DNA of 64,000 bases, from NCBI RefSeq assembly GCF_963662255.1, contig NC_085068.1:6448001-6512000 (forward strand), read 5' to 3'. Made by a program: the position numbers and the translations under genes. Positions 12,116 through 31,330 of this stretch are shown piece by piece. Under the pieces are notes generated by a model. It saw only the letters and a program-made list of their open reading frames with translations. It searched no databases and was not told the origin of the DNA. Source of the DNA: Cinclus cinclus (Eukaryota > Chordata > Aves > Passeriformes > Cinclidae). The stretch's first letter is position 1, and the number at the start of each line of letters is the position of its first letter.

Positions 12116-13843
12116 AGGTAAAAAAGTGTCAGCATTACCTAGAGAAGATGCTGGGAGAAAAAATGAGCTGGAAGGCACATCTGCAGCCCCAGATCACATT
12201 TTCACTTGCTTGAGTGTGTCAGAGGTAAGTGTTTATGGGTGAAAATTAATTTTCTCCTGATCAGTAAAGCACCAGCTTTATTTGTTAAGCATTTTGGGAG
12301 CATCTCTGGTGCTCCCCAGCTTGGGTCAGATACACAGCCACAAAACCAGGCTCTAACTAACTGAACCAGCAGCACAGGAGGAATTCCTGCTCTGGGGATT
12401 CTGGACCTGCTGGATCCTCCTTTGCTTACACAGATGCTGATGGGAGGTGTCAGTGGTGGCAGATTTGGGTTCATGGTTTGCACAGCTGTTAGGGCAGAAT
12501 CTCAAACGCTTGACATGTACATCTTAGAAACAGGGAATAAAATGCAGAGTAAGATTCTGACAAAGTGCAGGTTTAAAAAAAAAAGTAAAATAAAAAACCT
12601 CAGCACCACCCCCAAGGCAGTGATGGTTTGCTGCATCGTATCCCCGGGCCGCGGCTTGGATCCCAAAATTAAAGTAATTTCTCTTTTTAAAAACAAAAAA
12701 GTTTCTTTTTAAAAAGATGTAGGCTTATTCACAGCAGCAAAAATGTTGGTTTTCTGTTCTGTAGTATCCGACACTGCGACGTTGGACTCTCCTTGGGCAC
12801 AGAAATCCTGACTGACAGTTCAGAATGGAAGCAGGGAAATACTGAATTCATGGTAAGATGGTGCAACAAGATGAGTTTTCCAGAAAACTGAAAGCTGAAG
12901 ATTTCAGAATGACTTCAACACACAGATGTCTCTGCTTTTTTCCTCTACCAACTGATCACCCATTTCCTTCCTTTCTTCCTTTTTCTCCTTCTTTTCCCAA
13001 GGCTGAAGCACTCCTGGGTGAAGTCTCTGAACACAGGGGGGTCTGTGGGGCTGGCCTGGGGCTCTCAACCCAACCCCTTCTCCTCCCCTCACCCCCTGCA
13101 TTCACCTGAAGCTTCTCTTCTTCTTGTGTCCAGGGCAGGAAATGGACATAATTCATTCTAAGGAAAAAAATCAACTTGGAAAAGCACTCTGAACTTCTCC
13201 TACACCCACGTGATGGGATGGAACCACAATGGCTTCCGAGATGGCTGGAAAACTGCTCCTGACATGGATGGCATCATCACCACAGAGGGGCTTCTGCACA
13301 AAGAATCCCAAAGCCTATAAAGTCATTAAAAATTGTGCATCAAAGGTTTGTGTTTTATTTTTTGTCTTTTTTTTTTGTTTTGCTTTTAAAGGTTCATTAT
13401 AAAAATCTTGTCATATTTTTTTTAATACCAAGTCTGTGTAATGAATTATTTTAAATAGCTTATAAGAAAAGTTGGTTTGTTTTTAAATTCCAAAATGTTC
13501 CAACAGGCAGGAGAACACAAAGCCACTGCCGTGCTCGCCTTGGACTCCGGGTTTAGCTGGACCACGCTGCTTTGCTTGGAGTTTGCCAGTAGAAAATTTG
13601 CTGTGGACTTAAAAGTATTTTGTTTACAAACACTTTGTGTTTTCTAGGCACAGTAAGATGTTGTGCTATATGGATTGGGAAAAAAAAAAAGAGGCGGAAT
13701 TCAGTGCTTCTGTTCTAGAGAGTAACAACATTTGCCTTCCAACTACTGAGAATCCATATTCCTAAAGTGTGTGCCAAGACACCACTACTCACACGTGCAC
13801 TCCCAGTCCCCCTCTCTCCCTCCCTGTGCTGGGGGACGAGAGG

Positions 13844-18396
<4,553 letters not shown>

Positions 18397-18698
18397 CTGG
18401 TGCAGGCTGCGCTTGGCTTGCAGGGCCGCGTTCAGCTTCTCCTCCTGCTTCACCCTCATCTTCACCACCTCGTGCAGGAACTTCTCTTTGGCTTCTTTTG
18501 TGTCCAGCCCACTGTCCAGGGCCTGCCTGAGGTGCTCCAGCTCAGCCTCCAGCCCGCTGCTGTGGGGGTCAGGGTGTGTGGCCACCTCGTAGGAGCTGTT
18601 GACAGGGGCTGGGGGCTGCATCCCAGGGGAGCTCATGTCCTTGGCAGAGCTGGAGGAGGTGAAGGATGGGGAGGAAAGCGAGGATAAAGAGGAGGTGA
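18397..18698 (-). CDS. SKI: SKI exon 5 (coding, start of the coiled coil)
   Basis: This 302-base exon has a CTGTTTTCCAG acceptor and a CAG|GTAAGG donor. Its first two bases complete the Phe shared with exon 4, then 100 codons follow. The first 20 residues are an almost pure Ser/Thr/Leu/Pro stretch ([11 protein letters not shown]), probably heavily phosphorylated. A variable Pro-rich segment follows. From about residue 48 begins the amphipathic helix ([12 protein letters not shown], then [20 protein letters not shown]), which is the start of the C-terminal tandem-repeat coiled coil that mediates Ski homodimers and Ski-SnoN heterodimers. The exon ends in phase 0 at SLHQ. Reading through the donor stays open for 92 further codons. 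Confidence 0.95.
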
Positions 18699-19087
18699 CT
18701 GGAAAACAGAAACATTGAAAATTAATTTTAAAGTGTCAAAAATTAAGACATAATTATACACAACTCATATATAGATATCATACAGCTCAAAATGTGCTGT
18801 CCCTCTTGTACAGAGACACTTCATAATCAATTTAAAAAAGGAAAGGGAACTGAAAACCTACTCATTTTATACTTCGATACTTGAAATACGATGAAAATGC
18901 AACCTTGACTTAAGAGACTGAGTTCAATTTGTTTGAGTTGTGACTGTACAACTCATGTGACAAAAGCACCACTGAAGCACTGGGCTTCCAGAATTCCATT
19001 TAAACCCCACAGAGGCTGCACAGGAACTCCAGCAAAAAACCCCAGCCCAAACAAAGTGACACAAAGGCAGCCACAAGGGTCACTTAC
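18699..19087 (-). other. SKI: SKI intron between exons 4 and 5
   Basis: A 389-bp GT-AG intron, phase 1, AT-rich towards the exon 5 side. No feature was seen in it. Confidence 0.92.
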
Positions 19088-19359
19088 ATTCTTCCCTGGT
19101 TTCTACTTCAATCTCTGCTTCTGACTCCTTGTCCTCCTCGGGAGCGGTGGCTGTGGTGGCGGCGGTGGCCGCAGCCTCGGGGACAGCCGTGTGCTCGGTG
19201 CCATGCTTCCTCTTCCTGGGCTGGCCAGAGCCCAGGGACTCGCTGCTCCGGGACACCACGGTGGCACAGGGAGGGTTGCTCACGATCTTCTGTTGGGCTG
19301 GAGGGGCCAGGGCCACGTTGGGGGCCACGGCGCTCTCAAAGCTCTTGTAGGAGTAAAAG
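19088..19359 (-). CDS. SKI: SKI exon 4 (coding, 90 codons plus split codons)
   Basis: This 272-base exon has a CTCCAAACCAG acceptor and an AAT|GTAAGT donor. It starts with one base completing the split Ser and ends with one base (T) of a split Phe. It encodes 90 residues: an aromatic start (FYSYKSFES), a Pro/Ala stretch, a basic PRKRK cluster that could act as a nuclear localisation signal, an Ala/Thr low-complexity tract (about residues 62-73 of the exon), and an acidic tail ([17 protein letters not shown]). The aromatic opening and acidic end are typical of vertebrate Ski; the middle is the fast-evolving part. The Ala/Thr tract is coded by CpG-rich GCC/ACC-type triplets and may be a lineage-specific expansion. 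Confidence 0.94.
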
Positions 19360-21434
<2,075 letters not shown>

Positions 21435-21560
21435 CTTATTAGATGAACTGGATAAGGACCGTAACCAACTGGACTGTTTTTCCTTCTCAGTAGAAGCTGG
21501 AGATTGGGAAGCAGAATCATCTATTTTGGGCTTTTTGGAAGCAGGAGGATCTGAAGAGAC
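21435..21560 (-). CDS. SKI: SKI exon 2 (coding, 42 codons, phase 0/0)
   Basis: First SKI coding exon in the window. It is entered through a TTTGTTTCAG acceptor and left through an AAG|GTGATT donor. It encodes 42 residues rich in Ser, Lys and Pro, with a basic cluster (ASKKPKID) near the start and [13 protein letters not shown] at the end, a composition typical of the Ski linker between the Smad4-binding domain and the coiled coil. Both borders fall between codons, so inclusion or skipping leaves the frame intact. Translation would continue about 45 codons into the intron if the donor were ignored. In vertebrate Ski this segment lies roughly at residues 320-365 (family knowledge, not seen here). 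The upstream partner exon is outside the window. Confidence 0.93.
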
Positions 21561-24500
21561 CTGAAACAAAGGCAGGAAAAATCAAAGTCAGAATTCCTCA
21601 TTTTGCAATCAGCTTAGAAACAAGTTATAAGGCAGAAGAAAATTTTGTTATTTAAAAGGAAGAAACTCTGGGTGTTTTTCTGCTTTTTCAAATGTAAGCC
21701 CAAACAAAGGAGTGCAAACAAGGGTCAGACACAGACTGTGACATAACACACTTCACTCCTTCCTGGGAGACACTGGGGTCAAGTGTGCATGGCACAGGAG
21801 AGATGGGCAGTGATCAAAGGGAGACGCTCGCTCCAAGCTGCAGAGAACTATCAGCCTTTTATGATTTTTGCATGCAGAAAGGTAAGTTTAATGTGGTTGC
21901 TGAACTGGAAAGATTATTTTAAACGAGAACAGAACAGACTTTGTTATTCTGTTTGCAGTGGTTGTTATGCCGATGACTTCACTACCCCACAGCTGCAGTG
22001 GATTCTGGGGGTGCTGCCAAGAGCTGCTTTGCCTTTTCCACAAGTGGCTCAGCTTGGCCCATAAATCATCCTCAAGCATAAGAAAGCCCTTTGGCAAGCA
22101 AAATCCCTTTCCTTCAACACTGTGAAGGAATAAAATTCCTATAGTCCCAGCGTGGCTTGCAAAAAAATTGGTAACTACTGGTTTAACTGGTGCACTGGGG
22201 ATACCAGCTGGAAGCCCTGCCAATACAAACACCTTTCACAGCAGGGAGGGAGAAGGTTCTGGACCTTGAGCTGCATCATGACCAGAAACAATAAAAGAAA
22301 CATCCCACCCCAGCTTCTATTCCTTTTTCTGTCTTTTTGCAGTTCCAAACTCGCCACCTCTCCCCATTCCCACCCAACCTGGCTCCCAGAAGGGTGGCAG
22401 AACCACACTGCAGTAATTCATAATTGCTCATATTTGCATTCATTTATCTCATCCTTTCACTTCACCATGATTTTTGTGGGCAAACAAGTGTTGATGCAGG
22501 TGTGTCTGGAGCACCCGGGGATGGCAATATCCTGGGAGCCTGAAATGCTGCAGCCCAAGTGTCCTTCCCATCGACAGAAAGGATCTCATTTGCCAATGTC
22601 CTGCATTCTGAAAATCAGTCCCCTCAAGGCACCCTCAGTTGTGAGTTCAGAGGCTTCTTCTCCAGGTGATATTGAACCCTGAACACTGTGATTTAAACGA
22701 TTTACCTGAAAAGCACCTGGAGAATTGTCCAAATGCCCTTCTCAGGACTCTCTACCCAAGAGCTCTCCTAACTGCACCCCATTAGCACCTTGATTAGGAG
22801 GAAATTACAGCCCCATGGCCATGCAGTCTGCTGCTCCCGTGGGAGCAGGGCAGATGATTCTCCAGCCCATCTGGCAGCATCCCTTGCTGCCCTGGACAGC
22901 CCAGTGTGCCCAGCAACGTCACCAAGCCAAGCCTGGAGGGCTCAGCACAACATTCCCTGGCACTGCAGAGCTCGGGGCAGCTTTCCATACGTAGCAGATG
23001 AAGGAGGATGACATGGGAGGGGTGTGTGTGTGTGCAACCCCCAGGACAAAATTAGCCCATACCAGTGCCAAATTCCAGCTCCATGGGATTTGCAGTGGAT
23101 TCTTTGGGCACAGCTTCAGGCTTCCCCAGGGCTGCCTCCTGCCCAGCCATGGCACGGGCCCTCAGACCCAACTAGGAAAAGGCATTGCTGAGCCTTTCTG
23201 TAGAAAACACAGGACAATGCACTGGAAAAGATTTGTTTCTGCTCTCGGAGATGCTGCCTGTGCAGAATTAGTGACAGCATGAGAAAGGCATTTAGCAAGT
23301 GACTCCTGATCCCAGCCCTATCCACTGGGGATGGGGAGCTGTGTGGGGAGGGGAGCTCGGGCTGCAGGGTGGGGAGGAAGGGGAGCTTGGAATGAAAAAG
23401 GCAACAGGTGGCAAGACTCAGCATGGAACCCGTCCCTCCCCCCGTCCGCCCGTCCATCCTGAACATTCTGTCCAGGCTGGAACAGGACAGGCCCCAGGAA
23501 CGGGCCCAGAGTGGGACCAGCACCCTGAGCACACCCAGCTCTGGAAATGGGGAGCAGGGTGAGCCCTAGAAAGGTTGGGGGGAGATGTTTCCACAGAATG
23601 ATCTCCTTTGCATTTTTAAAGGAATCATCTCCAGTTTCCTCCATTGTCCCCCTTCTTTCGCCTTCAAGTCAGGGCTGACCCCAAGGACCATGATGCCCTG
23701 AGCACAAAACGTGGGAAATGCTGCTTCACTTCCATGTCCAGAAGCCTGTGAGAATTGGGAAACATGGGGTGCAGCTGGAAAAAAGAAGCAAAGGAGCTGT
23801 GTACAGGGTGAGGAAACAGGGCTGTTCTCCCCCAAAGGGATGGAAAGGGGACAGAGAAGGAGGTGCTGAGCAGAGCCCACAGGTTTTTCTAACCTGAATT
23901 CATCTCCCAGCCCTGGACACTCCTGACAACCCAGAGCTGCCTGACATGGAGCAGCACTTCAGAGGACTCAAGACAGGGCAGGACACAGCGTGGTTTGGGA
24001 ACTGCTGGGATGACTCCTCCAATGTCTCCACCCCTATCCCACCTGGGTTACATGGATCATCTGCTGGCTGAGGCAAGAACTGCCTCTTTGGTAGATGCTT
24101 AAAAAAAACCACCTTGGATTTAAGCTTCACTTTAACAACATAAAAATGCAACATTTCCAGTAGTTTCTACTACAGGAAGAGACTCAGCTGTGGAATAAGA
24201 CAGACACTGAGCAGCAAATCTCCTCTCCCTGTGACTCAGCCATTACATCCCACTCCAGGACAGATTCCAGGCACCAAGATACCCCACTCCGACACTTCCA
24301 GCCCAGCCACAGCAGCCAGCAAACCTTGGTACTGCTTCAAATTGGGATGATTTGATTTCATTTTTGCTCTGTGCCAAGTAATGAAACCCACACCAAGTTG
24401 CAGAAGAAATACTGAAAATCCAATCTAACTTTTTTGCCATCTTATTTATAAATGATTTATGAAACACTTGAACAAAAACTCGAGAAGACTGAAATAAAGA

Positions 24501-24649
24501 TTTCCTTATTTCCTATTCATTTTTATTTCCATTGGAGGCAACTTAATAATCTGCTGTCAAATGGATGTCGTGCTGGGCACAGCCACTTGTTAATAAACAT
24601 TTTCTCCAATCCACAGATGGAAGAAACTTCAGGATACTAAGTGGGCCCA

Positions 24650-24920
24650 GAAATGCTTACGTGAAACATTTACTTAAGCTTTGGGACGGCTGGTTTCTGC
24701 AGAAAAATTTTAGATAGAGAAAGAACTATACAGTCACTAAAAAAAGATTTCAGAGGTACATGCCAAAGGGAAATTTGGGCCTGTGAACTTTGCCAGCCAT
24801 TTTAAGGCAAACCGAAATTAGGCGGCTCAGCTTGGCCTGCGGCCAGCCAGGGCCACATTTGACATGTCAGATCAAATTTTCTACTTCAATTAAGTATTAC
24901 AGTAACAAACCATGAGACCA
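24650..24920. promoter_or_regulatory. Candidate enhancer with NFI-like and TALE palindromes
   Basis: This block contains TTGGC-N5-GCCAG at 24832-24846, one mismatch from the palindromic NFI site, and the perfect 10-bp palindrome TGACATGTCA at 24860-24869, two TGACA half sites of the MEIS/TGIF type. AATTA-type motifs flank these. The sequence is AT-rich yet non-repetitive, as in conserved non-coding elements. Activity is inferred, not shown. Confidence 0.35.
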
Positions 24921-27060
24921 GTGGAAAGAATTTTTGACCCTCTCCTTCTCAGGAAGACAAACCTCCCCAGAGCTCAGTACCAGGAGCAGAACCAGCAGTT
25001 GCAGGCACCTCAACAACACTTTTTGCTACAAATGCAATGGAAAATGAGCCCAGAAAAAAAAAATCTTATATTTTAAGATGTGGAGTGCTCACAGGTTTGG
25101 TTCTTGGTGCCTGAGTATTTACCAAAATACATTTCCTGAATAGTTCACTTTTTTCTTCCCCCTTCTGTATCCCCGTGTCACACACCTGGACTGAGCAAAG
25201 ACTTTTGCTCCCTCCTCATCCTTTGCTACTCTGCCCCAAACCCATGACACGTGGTACTGAAAACTGGGCTGCTTTTGCCTTGTTAAGAATGAAAATATCA
25301 ACAAGTGGAAACCACTTAGGAGGCCTCAATACCTGTGGAATTTTTAGCTTGGAAATGTACCTCCAAAAATCAGCCCATTGCTCCAAATCCTCATCTACCC
25401 TCTGCTGATAAAATCTCCCCAAACTGGGTCTGACTTGGGCAATAAATCCCAAAACCTGCTTAAAGACAGAGATCTGGTACAACAGGGTAGTGGCACAGGT
25501 TTTTGTGGTCACCCTTCCCAGGCCAGGGCTGACTGCATTTCTGTGCTGCTTTCACTGGGAAATCCAGCCCTTGGCCTCGTCCACTCCTTTCCAAGAGGGA
25601 TGGGAAATGTCAGCCCTAGACCAGCAGGAATCCTGGCACACCGTGTGGCATCTTTAGAAATAAAAGATGTAATGTCCCCAAAGCTACTGAGCTATCCCAA
25701 CACAGAGAAATCTGTACTCCAACCTCTTGAAAAATTAACTGGGAAAATACTGCGAGGCTGAAGAATTCCGTTTTGTATTCTTAATGCAGGTGTAAATCAG
25801 AAACTATTTCACTGGAAAACCCTGCAGCTGGAAAAGCAGTGATAAGCAGAGAAAATAAAAACTGGGCTGTAAATCTACAGTGTGCTCTCATTCTGCTAAT
25901 TCTGCTGCTCATTCTCACCCGGGGAGCTCACCCTGATTCTCACCCTGAGAACGGGTGGAGCTTCCTGTCCCATCGGATTCCCTGTCTGGGTGCAAAAACT
26001 CAGCCACTTTCTCAGCAGGGCAGTAACCAGCAGGGCTGGGCTGATGCAAACCCAGAGAAACCCAGGGAGGCTCAGCTGGTGCCCAGACGTGCCAGAGAGC
26101 ACGGGGTAAAACCAGAGCAGCAAAGAGCCAACAGGGAGCACCCCATGCCCCCAAAGGAGCTGCCAATCTCTATTTCATGGTGCGCTGAACTCCAGAAAAT
26201 ATCTGCATAAACCAAGGTTGAGCAATCAGTGTCTGAGCCCTGTTCCTGCCCCACGAAGGGCACGTTGAGAAACACAAGTGGAACTGAGAGAGAGAACTCC
26301 CGGGGTCGGTTCTAGGTGGCTTTCCTGGTTCACTTGTGTGACCACAGACCAGTCACACCCAGCTGAGCAGCAGACAGAAAATGGGTAACACCACTGACCC
26401 ATTTTGAAAGGGTGCCATGACATTTATCTCCTGCTTTTACTTGGAACAGAAGGATGCAGTTTTATTTTAAGCCCAGTGAAGTCCTGGCCCTGAGTGGCTG
26501 CTCCTCCTCCAGGAGCACCCAGGACACGTTTTTCAGGCTCCTGCTGGCACAGGGATTAAGAAGCTGCCCAGCTGTGTAAAATGGCATTTCAGAAGGTATG
26601 CACCTTAACCAGTGACAAGGATTCAAGTCTACTTCTGGAGCTTACCAAGACCACAATTCCCACACCTGGGAACTGAACTTGGAATTTTCCACGTGCTGCT
26701 TTCACGAATCACAGGCCCAAGTCTCTCTGAGAACAGGCTGAACCACATGAGAAGGGAGAGGGCTCTGACAGCCTTAAGATTTCTTACAGATTTCCAGTTA
26801 AAATCAAATTTTAAAATGCCTGGTGGAGGTTTCTTCCATGTGGGAAAAGGACCCTTTATCCACATCCTTTTAAGCCTCCAGGAGCACGTTGCCCATGGCC
26901 AGAACACTTCTTCCTAAAGCCTCTTTGTGACGTGGTCCAGAAGTGATTAATAAGGTATTAGATGTCTTTGTAAGGACTGCACTTTCACGTGGATTAGAGG
27001 AATAAATATATTCAGGTACAGATTGAAAGCTGGGGAGGGTTGTCTCCATAATAGAAAAGG

Positions 27061-27070
27061 CTAAAAATAA
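27061..27070 (+). promoter_or_regulatory. MEF2 consensus site
   Basis: CTAAAAATAA matches the MEF2 consensus exactly, in an AT-rich block (about 26940-27130) of intron 1. SKI has a known role in muscle, which makes the site plausible, but a single 10-mer is weak evidence. Confidence 0.3.
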
Positions 27071-27187
27071 AGCTGTGCCACGGAGCTGTAAGAAGATTTA
27101 CTGCTTGTCTACTGTAGATATTTAAAAGAGAAAAAAACCTACCACACTGCAGTGTCAGTTCCAGGGAGCGTATGTAGCATTTTTAAA

Positions 27188-27213
27188 TTTTTTTTTTTTT
27201 TTTTTTTTTTTTT
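27188..27213. repeat. T26 homopolymer
   Basis: An uninterrupted run of 26 T. On the minus strand it would be an A tail, but no upstream poly(A) signal or recognisable retroposed body accompanies it. Confidence 0.95.
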
Positions 27214-30200
27214 ACAATTTTGGTTTCATTGGGCAGGAATCCAGACTTTCCATCTTCCCATTTTTCGCTGCTCTGGTGGAAGCACAAGGACTCATTTTCT
27301 CCTGTCATTTTGGGACGTGTGATTACGGGAAGTATTTGCTTTCTATTCCTGCCTTCACAGCACATGCTGGCTGCCAGTGTGTCCCCCAAGGGTGACCTGG
27401 GGGGAATCTCCACCAACCACAACTGCCAGGCACAGGCAGGGAAGAAGCTGTGGAAAAATCCCTCCTGGACTGCCCTGCTCTCCCTGCCCACAGATGAGCC
27501 TCAGGGGCTGTGTCTCCTCCTCAGAGGGGGCTCCTGGGAGCAAAGAGCTGATTTTTCAATGCAAACACACCTTCCCAGCTGGTCTGGAAGAACTGGATAT
27601 AAAGAGGAGATGGGTTGGTCATGTGGCAGCATGGGAAGTTCACCTTAAAAAACTGGGAACTGAATTTTTCTCACACCTGTGCAAAAAAATCTTTAATTTC
27701 TATGGAAACACGTCCAAAATTTACAACAGCAGACGTGAAAAGGGACTGGGCTGTTTTATTTCACACACCCTCACAGTTTAAAGCAAAGTCCTGCAAGTAC
27801 CCTTTGATGAATTCATTTTGTAAAGGCAAATTTAAATTATTTTCTAGAACACTCTACATAGCCCCTGGCATAAGTCATCATCCATTTTCAAAGCTTCTTG
27901 GCTAGCATAAACGAAAAAAAAATCAGTTTTCTCTCCTGTCTCAACATTTCTTTCCTTTTATTCCTTTAGCACAAAAATTAGCCCAGATGACATCTACTGA
28001 TTGCACTTATCCTTGGGAGCAAACCCAAGGCATTTCTAGCAGGCTGTGCTACAGCAAACCCAGCAAGCACCTCCCAGGCACACCCCAGAGCCACCAACTT
28101 CAGTCTGAAATGCAGGGAGCAAAGGCAAATCTTTTCTGTTTCTCACACTTTGGTAAAACTGCTGGGATTCCCACTGGGGACTTCACTACAAATTGTGAAC
28201 TTTTTCCCAGGTTCCATGAAGCTTGGACACGATGAAGATTCTACCTGGAAACCTGCACTGATAAAAAGTGCTCAGCCAGCTCACCTGGTTTAATCCCTGA
28301 TCTCTACAATTATGCTTTTAATTTACTGTTCTCCTGCTACATCCATCATGTGGAATTACTCTTTGATATAGAAATGGATCTATAAATCTATACAACTCTT
28401 CAAATCTTCTATAAATAATTACTTCTTAATAGCCTTTCTCTTGGTCTCAAAATTCTATGAACCTTTAGTAATTGCTCACAAAATCAGTATTTCCCATTCA
28501 GAGTGATTTTGATTCCTCCAGAAATCCCTCTGCCATGGGCAGAGCACAAACCCATTGTGGGGTGATACCCTCTGCCCAGATGGGAACACTGAAACAAGCC
28601 AGACAAAAAGCAAAAGCCATGTGTGAATGCAGCTACCTCAGCCTCAGTGTTAAATCCCTCAAATGAAGCATCCCTGATTTGTTTTTTCAGGTAAAGAAGC
28701 TTCTGCAAAGAGCTGATCATTCATTACATGATGTGCTTGCCTTCTCCTCTTGGCTGATGCAACTGGAAGCCTCTTTTCCACCAGCTAAGAGTCTGTTTTG
28801 CCCTTCCAGTGGAAACTAAAAGCTACAGCTTGAAAAGAATTCCCTTCCCTGTGGTTTGAAGCAAAACAAAACAGCTCAAGTCACCCTTCCCCCTGGCACA
28901 GTATGCTGGAGCCCAGCACAAAGCAGGTCAGAGGGGCTGAGCAGAGGGAATGGCCCCTTTTCCTCTGGCTGTTTTTACTGGCAGCAGCTCCTGGGAACTC
29001 TGGGATGCCCTGTCAGGACCAGGGGAAGGACAGAGACCAAGGGAGGGAAACATGGGCAGGGATCTGCGTCCCAGGAAAACAGGGAGCACTTCTGGCACTG
29101 GGAAAGAAACCGGGGGAGGGAAGTGATGCCATCAGGTTCAAAACAGCAGAATTTCCTCTGTGGACAGACTTGCTTTGCTCATTTTGTGGGGTCACAGTTC
29201 TGGTAATTACAAAGCCCTTTGCGAACAAAATTTTCTCCTCACATTTTCTCTGCAGTGCAACCAGGCTCCCTTGCTGAAACTGCACTCAAGTTCCAGCTCC
29301 AAACTCTCCCAGGCATCTGCTCCTGGATTGTGGAGATGTCCACCCTGCCAGCCAAAAACCTCAGTTTAGTCTCCAATGTTATATAAAAGGACAAATATCC
29401 CCCTTGTGACTTCCACTAATTCCAGCACGGTTTAGGAAGCCAAGAAAGGAGAGAGAGAGCACTCTCTAAAACTGATAAAACTGATGGGCTTTTGATGCTA
29501 TTTGGTCAAACTCCTCTGCAGTACCTGGCCATGGAGCTGCCAAGCTCCAGAGTGACCTGATTTGGGTGTCCCCCAACTCCTCTGCAGAGCTCCCTGGGGC
29601 ACAGAATCTGCCCCTGACTCAAATGAAGAGCCACCAGCACCCAACCTTTTTAATTCTGGGAGGAAAAGCAAACAGCACAGAGAACAGCCAAGTCAGTAAC
29701 CAGCCTCGATTTAACAATTCTCCCAGTCCAGCTGAAGAATTCACAGTCAACCCTCACCCCACTCACCCTCCCAGCACATAATCTGGTATTTCTGCCAGGC
29801 TGGCTCTGCTGGCCTGGCACATGTGTGTGAGCGTGTGACATCGCCAGTGAGGGCAAGGGACAGTGCCTTTTGTCAGCTTAAGCTGGGACAAGAGCCCGAG
29901 GACATCCCCAGGAATTACCTCAAAGGATGAAGAGCCAGTGGAGCACATCAAGCACAGCCCCCATGTCTGCATTGTGTCTCACACTCACCCAGATTATTTG
30001 TAATTATTTACAGGGCTCCTGCTCTGCATCCTCAGCCTCCCGCTGCAGGAAAATGAATTTTAGCAGCACATCTGGCTGGCTGCAGGATCACTCTTTGGTC
30101 ACACAGAATAAAAACTGTACAGAACAATTGGGATCCTCAGGCTGCAGAAAGGCAGAACTGCCCTACATTCATTTTTCATTGAAGTTCATTTACTTGAAAT

Positions 30201-31330
30201 GACCACAGGAAAAGCTTGAGAGTATTCTGGGGGATTCAGTGTGTGTGGAATGACAGGACCTGGAGCCAGGCTCTGCTTTGGAGCCCAAGCACAGTGAGGT
30301 GTAGGGAAAAAACTCCAATACCTTCACAAAGTCACTGTAACATCACCAGAGAATCTGAATTTTCTGCTCCACCCAGCACCCAATGCAGTTTTTAAATCCA
30401 AGACTGCTTTACATAAATATCAGTGAAAGTCAATACACCGGCCATGGATTAATAGTTACAAATCCTATTAAGGTTACAAGGCAGTGCCATGGAAAACCCC
30501 CAGTCCCAGTGGAAAAAAAAAAAAAGAGCAAGACCTCAGATATCTAAAACCTCACACCTTGAGTCTTTCTATCAGAAGATCACTGAAGAAGAGGAGTAAA
30601 CTATATAGTTATAGATATTTTAGGTGCCAATGGCTTTAAGGTACTGAGCAAATCTAATACCCTTCAAAGGAACTCAGTTTTCAGTCAAGCACTGCAAGAA
30701 CACACTGAGGAGTAACTTCCCCATGCACAGAAGAGAGGAAAAACCTAAATTCTTTGCTTACAAAATGTTTTGAAAGCTGCAGACAGGCAGATGCTTCCCT
30801 AAGCACCCGAAAACCACGGTGCTCTGCAGTTCTAAGAAAGCCACAAGAAGCTCATCTACTTTAAGTAACAGTTATTACTCCTGAACTGTCCCCAGAGCTC
30901 CCAGGATAAAAAGGCAGACAACCAATTACAGTCTTAGAGTTCCAAAGCTTATTTTGCTGCCTTTAGAAATAAGCATCACATGCTCTTTCCACCAGACATC
31001 GAGTTAAGGGCGGGTTAGGGAAGGTTTAAGAGGGGAGGAAGGAAGAGGAGGAGGAAGAATGAAGGAGGAGAGGGCCCTTGAGTTTGCTCTTTGTGCCAAA
31101 GCCAAGCAGAAAAGCAGCTCTGCTGTGTCAGGGGGGTTTGCTTTGGAGGAATCTTCAATGTTCCAGTGAGTGATTTGTCTAAACACAGTTAATTTTAGCC
31201 ACAACATCCACCATACTGGAGTGATGCACTCAGAAAAGCATTTTTATTCTTCAGAACGCCTGATCACCTTGAGATAAGAGAAACACTTCCAACAGTTACC
31301 AAAAACTTAAAATAACTGAGCAAAATCACA

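Larger units (their letters stand above)
9255..13843 (-). other. SKI: Probable SKI 3' UTR
   Basis: About 4.6 kb from the SKI stop codon to the distal poly(A) site. It has no coding-like reading frame. The distal part (about 9300-10250) and 11330-12110 are AT-rich with many ATTTA-type motifs on the transcript strand, as in a long regulated 3' UTR. It includes T-rich stretches at 12067-12115, a 12-bp tandem duplication at 11836-11859, and a Pumilio-type site at 10066-10073. Several other AATAAA hexamers on the minus strand (near 9381, 9657, 12106, 12272 and 13351) could give shorter forms. A continuous UTR of this length is inferred from position and end signals; it was not checked against RNA. 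Confidence 0.75.

Noticed and set aside
27183..27491. Processed retrocopy with a poly(A) tail (T26 on the plus strand)
   Set aside because: No poly(A) signal before the tail, no target-site duplication seen, and no recognisable parent gene.
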